The notes under the pieces are model-generated. The model made no database searches. It saw only the letters and a program-made list of their open reading frames with translations, and had not been told where the DNA came from. Positions 1-7,765 of a DNA stretch of 45,313 nucleotides are shown here, one piece after another. This DNA is from Candidatus Mediterraneibacter tabaqchaliae (GTDB lineage: Bacteria > Bacillota > Clostridia > Lachnospirales > Lachnospiraceae). Both the position numbers and the translations under genes were made by a program. Location of the stretch: positions 1-45,313 of the forward strand of contig DWUV01000057.1 of the NCBI GenBank assembly GCA_019120595.1, written 5' to 3'. Each line of letters opens with the position of its first letter. The stretch's first letter is position 1.

Positions 1-451
1 CCTTCCCACAGCCGATAAACTCTGTACCAAAAATATGTATCAGCTTCTGCATCACAAACTGATATACTTTTGCAAGAATACTGTAATGATGGTCAGCCAT
101 CTTTATACTATGAGAATGGGATATCCGACAAGGTACTTTCATATACCAGGCCAGCAGCATTGCCCAGCCGCAGTTAAACATTGTATGGGCATGAACTATG
201 TCGTACGAGTTCTTTTTCATTAATTCAGCCAGATTTTTCAGATACTGTATAGATCCCCGGGATGGTTCCGGGAAATGAAAAACCTGTATCCCTGCTTTAT
301 TTAATTCCACTTCATAGGCTTCCTTATTTTCATCAAAAACGAGATAATGTATTTCATACTTATCTCTGTCAATGTGAAGGCCTATTTCTTTTCCTACTTT
401 TTCCTGGCCGCCGATTTTTAATGATCCAATGATTACAAGTACTTTCTTCAT
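1..451 (-). CDS. Glycosyltransferase, GT4-like, N-terminal part (runs off left edge)
   Basis: Reading the minus strand from the ATG at 451 gives about 150 codons open to the window edge. The protein begins MKKVLVIIGSLKIGGQEK, which is the Rossmann start and glycine loop typical of the N-terminal domain of GT-B, family 4 glycosyltransferases. It continues with DIVHAHTMFNCGWAMLL and CRISHSHS, matching the usual 'HxH' acceptor-side region. It would transfer a sugar to the growing EPS repeat unit at the cytoplasmic face of the membrane. The start lies 6 bases after the stop of the GT2 gene at 458, so it is very likely in the same operon. The donor-binding C-terminal half is outside the window, so donor and acceptor cannot be guessed. 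Confidence 0.85.
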   Translation of the reverse strand, partial: MKKVLVIIGSLKIGGQEKVGKEIGLHIDRDKYEIHYLVFDENKEAYEVELNKAGIQVFHFPEPSRGSIQYLKNLAELMKKNSYDIVHAHTMFNCGWAMLLAWYMKVPCRISHSHSIKMADHHYSILAKVYQFVMQKLIHIFGTEFIGCGK

Positions 452-457
452 TACCGG

Positions 458-1486
458 TTATTCTTTCTTCCAATATTTTTGAAACTCTCTCCCCTTAACC
501 GTCCTGGTTATAAGATACAGTGGGAAGATACACCTTCTATACAGCAATAGCCTGAGTAAAAAATGTATCTTGCTATAGTATACATCAGGCTTGTATAACG
601 GAGTGTTAAATCTGGAACAGATTTCCCCATACTTTTCTTTATTTTTTCGATAAGAAGGTTTTCCTGTTTTAAATGTTTCAGCTATGCACGTAAAAATATT
701 TCTGGCCATAAAATAGTCAAGGACTGTCAGCAGATCCTTCTTTTCATCCGTATTTAATCTGCTGTTTTTCAATGTTTTTGCAGCCTCTTTTATCTCCCAC
801 TGCAGCTGTGTATCTATATCGGAACGATATTTTCTTGACAGCGAGTCATTTTCTGAGACATCGATAAAGTATATTTTTCTGTACTCTATCCTTATACTCC
901 TGCATTCAAGCATATAAGCAAAGCAGAAGTTAAAATCTTCTCCGACATACATCCCTTTTATAAAGCGTAGATGCTCATTTTCTATAATTTCTCTCCTAAA
1001 TCTCTTATAGGGAGGTTGAAAGATTATTCTGCTGCTCAGAAGGATTTTTCTTTTTTCCTGCAGCGATTCGGCAGCGCACATTTTTTTATATAGATCTCTT
1101 TCATCAATCCCCTGCCCCGCAACATCCTTCGCAAAGACAATCAGGTCACAATCTTCTTTCTCCCCCGCTTCATCCATTACCCGGAAGTAATCATCTGACA
1201 CATAATCATCGCTGTCCACAAAAGTAATATAAGTTCCTTTCGCCTCGTCCAGCCCTCTGTTCCGGGCCGCCGATACTCCGGCATTTTCCTGGTGCACTGC
1301 CCGGACATTCGGGTGCTGTCTCTCATAGCCTTCAATGATCTCCCGGCTCCTGTCCGAAGAGCCGTCGTTGATCAGGATGATCTCGGCGTCTTCCCGCTTC
1401 TGTCCCAGGAGGCTGTCCAGACATCTCTTTAAGGTTTTTTCCGCATTATATACCGGAATGATCACACTGTATTTTATCTGATTCAT
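458..1486 (-). CDS. Family 2 glycosyltransferase (GT-A), EPS operon
   Basis: The protein opens MNQIKYSVIIPVYNAEKTLK and has INDGSSDRS and the metal-binding DSDD at 'FVDSDDYV', the hallmarks of GT2 inverting glycosyltransferases. The C-terminal half is a less conserved acceptor-binding region with basic and aromatic residues, and it lacks clear membrane spans. I choose the ATG at 1486 because GGAGA lies 8 bases upstream; the longer reading frame would start at a TTG at 1501. The start overlaps the end of the upstream GT4 gene by 41 bases, indicating translational coupling. The role is addition of one sugar during EPS repeat-unit assembly; the specific sugar is unknown. Confidence 0.88.
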   Translation of the reverse strand: MNQIKYSVIIPVYNAEKTLKRCLDSLLGQKREDAEIILINDGSSDRSREIIEGYERQHPNVRAVHQENAGVSAARNRGLDEAKGTYITFVDSDDYVSDDYFRVMDEAGEKEDCDLIVFAKDVAGQGIDERDLYKKMCAAESLQEKRKILLSSRIIFQPPYKRFRREIIENEHLRFIKGMYVGEDFNFCFAYMLECRSIRIEYRKIYFIDVSENDSLSRKYRSDIDTQLQWEIKEAAKTLKNSRLNTDEKKDLLTVLDYFMARNIFTCIAETFKTGKPSYRKNKEKYGEICSRFNTPLYKPDVYYSKIHFLLRLLLYRRCIFPLYLITRTVKGREFQKYWKKE

Positions 1487-2618
1487 TTTCTCTGTCTCCA
1501 ATGTCGGTGAAAATATCCATCACCACGTCCTTTACTTCTGAAAGCATATAAGGTTTTACCGCCCGTCTGCTGTTCCGTCCGTACTCTTTTCGAAGGGCCG
1601 CGTCGTTTTTTAATTTCTTTATCGCCGCGGCGAATGCCCTGCTGTCATCCGGGCTGCACAAAAGCCCCGTGACGCCGCTTTTTATGACATCCCGCACGCC
1701 CCGGATATCTGAGGCCACAGCCGGCACACCGCAGTACATGGCCTCCAGAAGGGCCACCGGCATCCCCTCTCTGTGGGACGGCAGTATGAACAGATCTGCC
1801 TGGTCATAAAAGTTAATAATATCTCTGCGGTAATTTACCAGGCGTATATTTGCCGCGATGCCGCATTTTTCTGCTGCTTCCTGGAGCTTTTTTAAATTTC
1901 TTCCGCTCCCGCATATTACATAATAAATATTTGTATCATGGAGCAGGGAAAGCGCCCTGATAATTGCCTTATGGTTTTTATTTCTGTTCAGCTCTCCCAC
2001 AGAAAGTATCAGGAATGCATTTTCCGGTATCTGCAGCTTTTTTCTTATATTCTGACTTATTGTTTCTCTCTGCAGCCTGTCTGTATCCGCCCCGATCCCG
2101 TGAATATAATATACTCTTTTTATCGGAAACCTGCCGGCCCTGATATAGTCTTCCCGGTTCAGAGTTACAATACAGTCAGTCAGATGGGCCAGCTGCCGTT
2201 CGATCGGATAAAACAGCAGCCAGTTTTTTATCGGCGCACCTTTGTAAAAGTGGAATCCGTGCACCATATAGATAACCCGGGTTCCTCTTTTCCGCGCCTT
2301 TCGGGCCGCAATACGGGTAACCGCTCCCATGACAGGCTCATTGGTCCAGATCAGATCGTAGCTTCCCCGGTCAATGATCTTTTCTAATTCACGGGCTCCT
2401 TTTATATTACGCACAGATACGGGACTCCTGTCAAGAGGCACCGTATAAACAGCTTTTACACTGTTTCCAAGGCTTTTCCTGATTTCCTCCGAACAGCCGC
2501 TCACATCAGAGCATGCAATCTCAACTTCAAATCCCTGTTCTGCAAGGTTCCTCACATGAGGAACAAGGAATTGTACCATCATCAGATCTGTTGACGTTAT
2601 AAGAAGCCTTTTACCCAT
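1446..2618 (-). CDS. Family 4 glycosyltransferase (paralogue of next upstream gene)
   Basis: The protein starts MGKRLLITSTDLMMVQFLVP and contains LILSVGELNRNKNH, the start of the donor-binding domain. It also has PSHREGMPVALLEAMYCGVP, the EX7E motif of GT4 retaining enzymes. It is closely similar along its length to the product of 2655-3776 (same MGKR..ITSTDLMM start, same YMVHGFHFYKGAP segment), so the pair arose by duplication. The ATG at 2618 is preferred over the ATG at 2630 because it matches the paralogue's start and because GAGGG would be only one base from the 2630 codon. It probably adds a sugar to the EPS repeat; divergence around the acceptor region suggests a different linkage from its twin. 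Confidence 0.88.
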   Translation of the reverse strand: MGKRLLITSTDLMMVQFLVPHVRNLAEQGFEVEIACSDVSGCSEEIRKSLGNSVKAVYTVPLDRSPVSVRNIKGARELEKIIDRGSYDLIWTNEPVMGAVTRIAARKARKRGTRVIYMVHGFHFYKGAPIKNWLLFYPIERQLAHLTDCIVTLNREDYIRAGRFPIKRVYYIHGIGADTDRLQRETISQNIRKKLQIPENAFLILSVGELNRNKNHKAIIRALSLLHDTNIYYVICGSGRNLKKLQEAAEKCGIAANIRLVNYRRDIINFYDQADLFILPSHREGMPVALLEAMYCGVPAVASDIRGVRDVIKSGVTGLLCSPDDSRAFAAAIKKLKNDAALRKEYGRNSRRAVKPYMLSEVKDVVMDIFTDIGDRENESDKIQCDHSGI

Positions 2619-2654
2619 GACAAAAATCATCCCTCGATCAATCTTCCTGTTACT

Positions 2655-3776
2655 TTATAACTCCCCGATCAGTTTCAGCACTTCCCGCTTCGAATTTTCA
2701 ATACAAAACGGTATAACAACTTTCCTGTTATAACTGCCGCATTCATGCCGTAACTTTGGGCTGTTTTTCATTTTCTTAATCCCTCTTGCAAACCCGTCTG
2801 CATCGTTCGGACTGTACATAAATCCGGTTTTCCCATTTTCCATATAGTCCCGGATCCCGTTAATATTTGACGTCACGAGCGGCAGGCCGCAGTACATGCC
2901 TTCCAGCCCCGCCAGCCCCAGGCCTTCCCTTCGGGACGGCAGCGCCAGGAGATCTGTCTGTCCATAGATATCCGCCACATCTTTGCGGTATCCCAGGAAA
3001 TGGACCTGATCTTCTACGCCGTTTTTCTTTGCCAGTGCAGTAAGTTCCGCCTTCTTTTTTCCCTTGCCGCACAGAATATAATGAATGTTTCTGTCTTTCA
3101 ATTTTCCCAGCGCTCTGATAATAACCTGCTGATTTTTTCTCGGCAGCAGCTCACCGACAGAAAGCACCAGAAAACTGTCATCAGAAAGTCCCAGTTCCTT
3201 TCTGATACTGCACCGTTTCTCAGCCGGATGTAGCCTGCTCATATCAGCGCCTATCCCATGAATATACCTGACTCCCCCCGCATGGAACCCTTTCGCTCTC
3301 CCATAGTCCTCCTTATTGATCGTCACGATCTCATCGCAGAACCTCGACGCCCACCGTTCCACCGGATAATACACCATCCAGTTCACCGCCGGCGCGCCCT
3401 TATAAAAATGGAACCCATGCACCATATACAGCACCTTTGTCCCATTCTTCCGCGCCGTCCTCGCTGCCAGCCTCGTCACCACGCCCATTACAGGCTCGTT
3501 TGTCCAGATGATATCATACTTGCCGGTATTTATCACCTTTTTCATATCCCTGTATCCCTTCAGGTTTGTGAGGGACGCGGGGCTTCTGACCAGGCGCACT
3601 GTGTGGATCGCCTTTGTATGGCTTTTCAGTTTTTCCCGGACTTCCTTCATCCGTCCCCCGACTTCCGAGCAGGCGATCTCTACTTCATACCCGTGCTCTG
3701 CCAGGTTCTGCACATGAGGCACAAGGAACTGTATCATCATCAGATCCGTGGATGTGATCAGTATTCTCTTTCCCAT
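2655..3776 (-). CDS. Family 4 glycosyltransferase
   Basis: GT-B fold enzyme of about 373 residues with MGKRILITSTDLMMIQFLVP at the start, FLVLSVGELLPRKNQ beginning the donor domain, and PSRREGLGLAGLEGMYCGLP carrying the EX7E glutamates. A longer in-frame extension exists to 3866, but it would run into the transketolase gene that ends at 3790. The ATG at 3776 has GGAG 9 bases upstream, so that start is chosen. The gene follows the transketolase C-subunit gene by 13 bases and precedes its paralogue by about 36 bases, all in one operon. The sugar donor is unknown. Confidence 0.88.
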   Translation of the reverse strand: MGKRILITSTDLMMIQFLVPHVQNLAEHGYEVEIACSEVGGRMKEVREKLKSHTKAIHTVRLVRSPASLTNLKGYRDMKKVINTGKYDIIWTNEPVMGVVTRLAARTARKNGTKVLYMVHGFHFYKGAPAVNWMVYYPVERWASRFCDEIVTINKEDYGRAKGFHAGGVRYIHGIGADMSRLHPAEKRCSIRKELGLSDDSFLVLSVGELLPRKNQQVIIRALGKLKDRNIHYILCGKGKKKAELTALAKKNGVEDQVHFLGYRKDVADIYGQTDLLALPSRREGLGLAGLEGMYCGLPLVTSNINGIRDYMENGKTGFMYSPNDADGFARGIKKMKNSPKLRHECGSYNRKVVIPFCIENSKREVLKLIGEL

Positions 3777-3789
3777 AGATCCATCTCCG

Positions 3790-4758
3790 CTAATTTTTAT
3801 CTGCTGTCCGCTCCAGCTTCTGCCGGATATATCCTTCGATCTTCTCTGCTGACAGCCCGTACTCATTCCTCAGGTACTGCTGGCTTCCCACTTTTGTACA
3901 GTATGCGTCGTTCAGGCCGATCCTGTACAGTGGAGCGCTCCCGGGGATTTCAGAAATGACTTCCGCTACAGCGGAGCCGAATCCTCCGCTGATGTTGTGC
4001 TCTTCCACGGTAAAGACCGCTTCCGCTTCCTTCGCGCAGGCTGTGATCGTCTCCCTGTCGATTGGCTTTACGGTGGGGAAGCTGTACTGGAACACCCGGA
4101 TCCCGCTCTCCTCCAGCGCAGCGCATGCATCGCAGGCTGCGTCGAGGATCGCCCCGGTGGAAAATACGGCGATGCTTCTGTCTGACGTCTGATCATTTCC
4201 GTCCCGGATATCCTTTCTCTCGATCCGGACGGCTTTCCCGATCTGGAAATCCGGCAGGCTCTCATGGATCCTGCGCTCCCCTCCCCTTCCCAGTCTCAGG
4301 TAACAGGTCCCCTGGTGCGCTGCGATCGCTTTGACTGCCTCCGCGGCCTCTGTGGGATCGCCAGGCGCCATAACTGTCATCCCGGGCAGCGCACGCATGA
4401 CTGCCAGGTCTTCCGTGGCGTGATGGCTCATCCCGAGAGAGCCGTATACAAGCCCGCCTCCTACGCAGATGATCTTGACATTCGCGTTGTGGTAGGCACA
4501 GTCATTGCGGATCTGTTCCAGGCAGCGGAGCGTAGGGAAATTGCCGATGGAATAGGTGAATACCGTTTTCCCGGTCAGCGCCATTCCCGCTGCCACGGTC
4601 GTCATATTCTGCTCCGCGATGCCCGCGTTCGTGAACTGGTCCGGCAGTGTCTCCCAGTAGGGTTTCAGCACCCCGAATCCCAGGTCGCCGGTCAGCAGCT
4701 CGATATTTTTATTTTCCTTTGCAAGTTCGATCAATGTCCTTACAACTGTATCTCTCAT
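3790..4758 (-). CDS. Transketolase, C-terminal subunit (split enzyme)
   Basis: This 322-residue protein has the pyrimidine-binding domain of transketolase, with the catalytic glutamate in NAGIAEQNMTTVAAGMA, then GMSHHATEDLAVMRALPG and MAPGDPTEA. The C-terminal fold contains TVEEHNISGGFGSAVAEV. Together with the product of 4821-5879 it would form a thiamine-diphosphate enzyme moving two-carbon ketol units between sugar phosphates. Housekeeping split transketolases exist in Clostridia, but this pair sits between a sugar reductase and glycosyltransferases. It may therefore make a special precursor for the EPS; that is inference. The ATG at 4758 is preceded by GAGGA 6 bases away. There is a 62-bp gap to the N-terminal subunit gene with no visible terminator. 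Confidence 0.9.
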   Translation of the reverse strand: MRDTVVRTLIELAKENKNIELLTGDLGFGVLKPYWETLPDQFTNAGIAEQNMTTVAAGMALTGKTVFTYSIGNFPTLRCLEQIRNDCAYHNANVKIICVGGGLVYGSLGMSHHATEDLAVMRALPGMTVMAPGDPTEAAEAVKAIAAHQGTCYLRLGRGGERRIHESLPDFQIGKAVRIERKDIRDGNDQTSDRSIAVFSTGAILDAACDACAALEESGIRVFQYSFPTVKPIDRETITACAKEAEAVFTVEEHNISGGFGSAVAEVISEIPGSAPLYRIGLNDAYCTKVGSQQYLRNEYGLSAEKIEGYIRQKLERTADKN

Positions 4759-4820
4759 GATGTATCCTCACATTTCAGTAAAATTCGGAAGCGCTGTCAG
4801 CTATTTTGTGCCGTCTGCTG

Positions 4821-5879
4821 TCAGACCGGCCTTACCTTCTCGTCTGATCCGGATCTCGCCTCTGCCCGGCGCATTTTCTCCGGATAGCCGGGGAACCAGG
4901 TATAGCTGTATGTATGGTCGTTTCCGATATCGTCCCCTTCCTGCGGCAGCTGGGGATCTCTGATCCCGCCCGGGGTGTAGGGGTCTTCCACTCCCTCGGG
5001 CCTGATCCTGTGCAGCTCATTCACCGCGCAGTCATATTCCCAGCCGTCGTGCGGGAATCTGTAATGCCAGAGGATATCATTTTCCATAAAGCGGACTCCG
5101 TATCCCTTGACTGTATTCGCTATGATCACCGTCGGCTTATGTGCCGCGACCCCTGCATTTCCGGCGGCAGCCGGCACTGACTCCGCGCCCGCTGTGCCTG
5201 ACTCAGCCGCTTCCCGGTATTCCTCTGCCTCCGCGAACGCGCGTTTCAGCTCTTCATGGGAATTTCCGTTGATCTCGATCACATTCCAGCCAAAGGCTCT
5301 CCATTTTGCCCCGAAGTCTTCCAGCTCCAGTGTGTTCTCGCAGAAGTCCATGGACTGCATATGATTGTGGTCCACGACCGCGACCAGGTTGTTCAGGCGG
5401 AAATGATTCGCGAACAGCGCCGCCTCCCACACGGATCCCTCATCGCACTCCCCGTCTCCCATGACGACAAAGACCCTGGGAGCCTTCCCGTCTTTTTTCA
5501 GGGCGTACGCCATTCCCGCCGCCGCGGACAGACCGTGCCCCAGGGACCCGGTCGAGAAATCCACGCCCGGCAGGTGATGGGACACATGGCCGGACAAACG
5601 GCTGCCGTCCTGGTAATGGGTTTTCAGTTCTTCTACGGGGAAGAACCCGTTCTCCGCCAGGGCTGCGTAGATCGACGCGCCCGCGTGCCCCTTGCTCAGG
5701 ATCATACGGTCCCTGTCCTCCCACTCCGGGTCCTTCGGGTCATATTTCAAAATATCGGTATACAGTACGCCAAGGATGTCCGCCACGGACAGGATCGCGC
5801 CGATGTGGCTCCCGCCGGACAGATGTGTCATCTCGATCCCGTGCCTGCGTATCTTCCATGCCAGTTCTTCACTTCTCAT
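4821..5879 (-). CDS. Transketolase, N-terminal subunit (split enzyme)
   Basis: This 352-residue subunit carries the diphosphate-binding domain: HLSGGSHIGAILSVADILG near the start, SLGHGLSAAAGMAYALKK, and the ThDP motif beginning GDGECDEGS and ending in VVDHN. The start is the ATG at 5879 with GGAGA 10-11 bases upstream and directly behind the reductase stop codon. A longer frame to 5951 would overlap that gene. An oddity is an alanine/glycine/serine-rich insertion between EEYREAAE and KPTVIIANT, about 25 residues of low complexity, which I would expect to form a surface loop. It pairs with the C-terminal subunit encoded next. Confidence 0.9.
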   Translation of the reverse strand: MRSEELAWKIRRHGIEMTHLSGGSHIGAILSVADILGVLYTDILKYDPKDPEWEDRDRMILSKGHAGASIYAALAENGFFPVEELKTHYQDGSRLSGHVSHHLPGVDFSTGSLGHGLSAAAGMAYALKKDGKAPRVFVVMGDGECDEGSVWEAALFANHFRLNNLVAVVDHNHMQSMDFCENTLELEDFGAKWRAFGWNVIEINGNSHEELKRAFAEAEEYREAAESGTAGAESVPAAAGNAGVAAHKPTVIIANTVKGYGVRFMENDILWHYRFPHDGWEYDCAVNELHRIRPEGVEDPYTPGGIRDPQLPQEGDDIGNDHTYSYTWFPGYPEKMRRAEARSGSDEKVRPV

Positions 5880-5881
5880 TC

Positions 5882-6835
5882 TCACTTCATCTCCTGCTGT
5901 TCCCGGGATATCTCTTCCAGGATCTTCAGATCCTCCTCGTCGAGTCTCCATCCCGCTGCTTCTGTATTTGCGGTGATCTGTCCCGGGTTCTTCGCCCCGC
6001 AGAGCACCACGGACTCGGGTATGTAGTCCATGATAAACCGGATCGCCACCGCTGCCAGGCTCTTTTTGTATTTCTCCGCCATGGGCTTCATCGCTTCCAC
6101 GATCTGCAGATTTTTCTTTAGCTTCTCCCCGTGGAAATTCACATAAATCTCCCGGCTCCTTCTGTCGTCCTTCCCGAATACGCTGTTCTCATCGTACTTT
6201 CCGGTCAGGACGCCCTGCCCCAGGCTCCCCCAGGTCATCGGCGTGACTGCCAGCTCCTCCTGCGCCCGAAAGATATCCGTCTCATTCTTCCGGCACGCAA
6301 GGCTGTACTCATCCTGAAAGGAGACGAAACAGCCTTTGTACTGCGCCAGCTCCTCCAGATCGCTCTGGTGGATATTGGACAGTCCGTAATATCTGATATA
6401 GCCTTTTTCTTTCATCTGTTCCAGAGTCTCCACCACAGCGCTGATCGGCGTCACCTGATCCCTGTAATGGATCTGGTACAGGTCGATATAGTCTGTGCCC
6501 AGCCGCTCCAGGCTTCCCTCCAGGGCTTTTCGGATCCATTCCGGGCTGTTGTCATAAAAGGTACGCCCGTTCTCGACCCGCACGCCGAATTTATCTGCGA
6601 TGACCACCACGCTCCGCCTCGCGCCCAGCGCTTTTGCCAGCGTCCTCTCGGAGGTGCCCAGCCCGTATGTATCCGCGGTGTCGAAAAAATTAATCCCGCG
6701 CTCCAGCGCCTCGGACACGGCGTCCAGCAGTAACTTCTCCTGCACGTCGCCCCAGCCGTACTGGCCCATGGGGCATCCGCCCATGCAGATTCTCGACACC
6801 TGCAGATCTGAATTTTTTAATGTGATATATTCCAT
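5882..6835 (-). CDS. Aldo/keto reductase
   Basis: The protein has 317 residues, standard for the family, with a (beta/alpha)8-barrel signature. The catalytic tetrad is visible as Asp52 in FFDTAD, Tyr57 in DTYGLG, Lys82 in IADKFG and His123 in YQIHYRD. The NADP-binding C-terminal part contains VVLCGAKNPGQI. Its position at the head of a transketolase-glycosyltransferase run suggests reduction of a sugar or sugar-nucleotide carbonyl for the EPS; a general oxidoreductase role cannot be excluded. The ATG at 6835 has GAGG 9 bases upstream. The stop codon is two bases from the next start. Confidence 0.85.
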   Translation of the reverse strand: MEYITLKNSDLQVSRICMGGCPMGQYGWGDVQEKLLLDAVSEALERGINFFDTADTYGLGTSERTLAKALGARRSVVVIADKFGVRVENGRTFYDNSPEWIRKALEGSLERLGTDYIDLYQIHYRDQVTPISAVVETLEQMKEKGYIRYYGLSNIHQSDLEELAQYKGCFVSFQDEYSLACRKNETDIFRAQEELAVTPMTWGSLGQGVLTGKYDENSVFGKDDRRSREIYVNFHGEKLKKNLQIVEAMKPMAEKYKKSLAAVAIRFIMDYIPESVVLCGAKNPGQITANTEAAGWRLDEEDLKILEEISREQQEMK

Positions 6836-6860
6836 GTTCTCATCCTCTGTTCCAAATCTC

Positions 6861-6982
6861 GCCCGCCGACTCTAAAGGCGGGAGCTGTCCCTAATCTAAT
6901 ATCCTGCTTCAGGAGAGGACATTCCTCATCTGATATGCTTGCCGCTGGAGGAGACATTTCTCATCTGATATCCTGCTTCAGG
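6861..6982. repeat. Degenerate 34-35 bp tandem repeat and GC-rich hairpin
   Basis: In the 150 bp between the phosphoglycosyl transferase and the reductase there are three related units. A TCATCTGATAT-like core occurs at about 6892, 6926 and 6961, that is 34-35 bases apart, followed in two of them by CCTGCTTCAGG. Next to them, CCCGCC at 6862-6867 pairs with GGCGGG at 6877-6882 over a 9-base loop. No T-run follows the hairpin in either direction, so it is not a standard terminator. I see no clear promoter here. The block may be an intergenic repeat family of the host genome, which a genome search would settle. Confidence 0.5.
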
Positions 6983-6985
6983 CTG

Positions 6986-7753
6986 TCAGTCCTGCTTCCT
7001 GCCAAATACGGTACCCGCCATTTTTTCAAGCACTTTTCCGACTGTCAGGAAAAAGAGCCGGCAGTCTGTCCAAAAAGAGACCGTAGCCGCATATTTCACA
7101 CGCAGCTTATTCTTCTTCGGCAGCACATGCTTCTCATACATCTCATCCGCATTGCTCCCGCCGACGATCTCGTCCAGGTTGATAAACTCGATGGAACTGT
7201 AGTCCGTGATCCCCGGACGGACCTCGTGGATCATCAGTTCCGTGCCTTTATACTGTCTCGTGTACTGGAGCAGTTCGGGCCTCGGCCCGATGAAGCTCAT
7301 ATTTCCCGCCAGGATCGAGAGCAGGTTGGCGAATTCGTCCAGCTTTGTCTTCCTGAGGAATGCGCCCACCCGGGTGATCCGGCTGTCATTGAGGGCGGTC
7401 GTTCCGCCGCCGATCTTGTCCGCGTTTTTTACCATTGTCCGGAATTTAAAGATCCGGAACGGCTTCTGCCGGTATCCGCCCCGCTGTGCCCGGTAAAACA
7501 CCGGCAGCCCGCTGTCCGCGGCGATCAGAGCCGCGATCAGAAGCAGGATCGGCAGAGTGATGATGAAGAGGATCAACGCGAAGACAAAGTCCATCCCTCG
7601 CTTGACCACCCGGTTATAGATGCCCCTGCATCCTGTCACCAGTTCGGGCGAGATCTGGTCCGCGGTAATTGTATCATCTTTCAGCTGTCTCTCCAGAAGT
7701 TCTCTATCTGCTTTTCTCTGGCTGTGTTTGCTCTGGCTCTGAAAGGCTGTCAT
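6986..7753 (-). CDS. Undecaprenyl-phosphate phosphosugar transferase (monotopic, initiates EPS unit)
   Basis: This is a bacterial sugar transferase of the small monotopic phosphoglycosyl transferase family. The soluble N-terminus (1-50) is followed by a hydrophobic reentrant helix at about 56-78. Then come PFRIFKFRTM, the catalytic Asp-Glu pair at residues 139-140 in TKLDEFANLL, and FIGPRPELLQ. It moves phospho-sugar from a UDP-sugar to undecaprenyl phosphate, the first membrane step of EPS unit assembly. The likely donor is the product of the dehydratase encoded immediately upstream, possibly after amination, but no aminotransferase lies in the window. The start at 7753 has AGGAGA 7 bases upstream. 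Confidence 0.92.
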   Translation of the reverse strand: MTAFQSQSKHSQRKADRELLERQLKDDTITADQISPELVTGCRGIYNRVVKRGMDFVFALILFIITLPILLLIAALIAADSGLPVFYRAQRGGYRQKPFRIFKFRTMVKNADKIGGGTTALNDSRITRVGAFLRKTKLDEFANLLSILAGNMSFIGPRPELLQYTRQYKGTELMIHEVRPGITDYSSIEFINLDEIVGGSNADEMYEKHVLPKKNKLRVKYAATVSFWTDCRLFFLTVGKVLEKMAGTVFGRKQD

Positions 7754-7765
7754 TGCTCTCTCCTT

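Noticed and set aside
2860-5724. Several 60-200 codon frames on both strands across the glycosyltransferase and transketolase genes
   Set aside because: All are fully inside genes with clear family motifs and show no homology-like features of their own.
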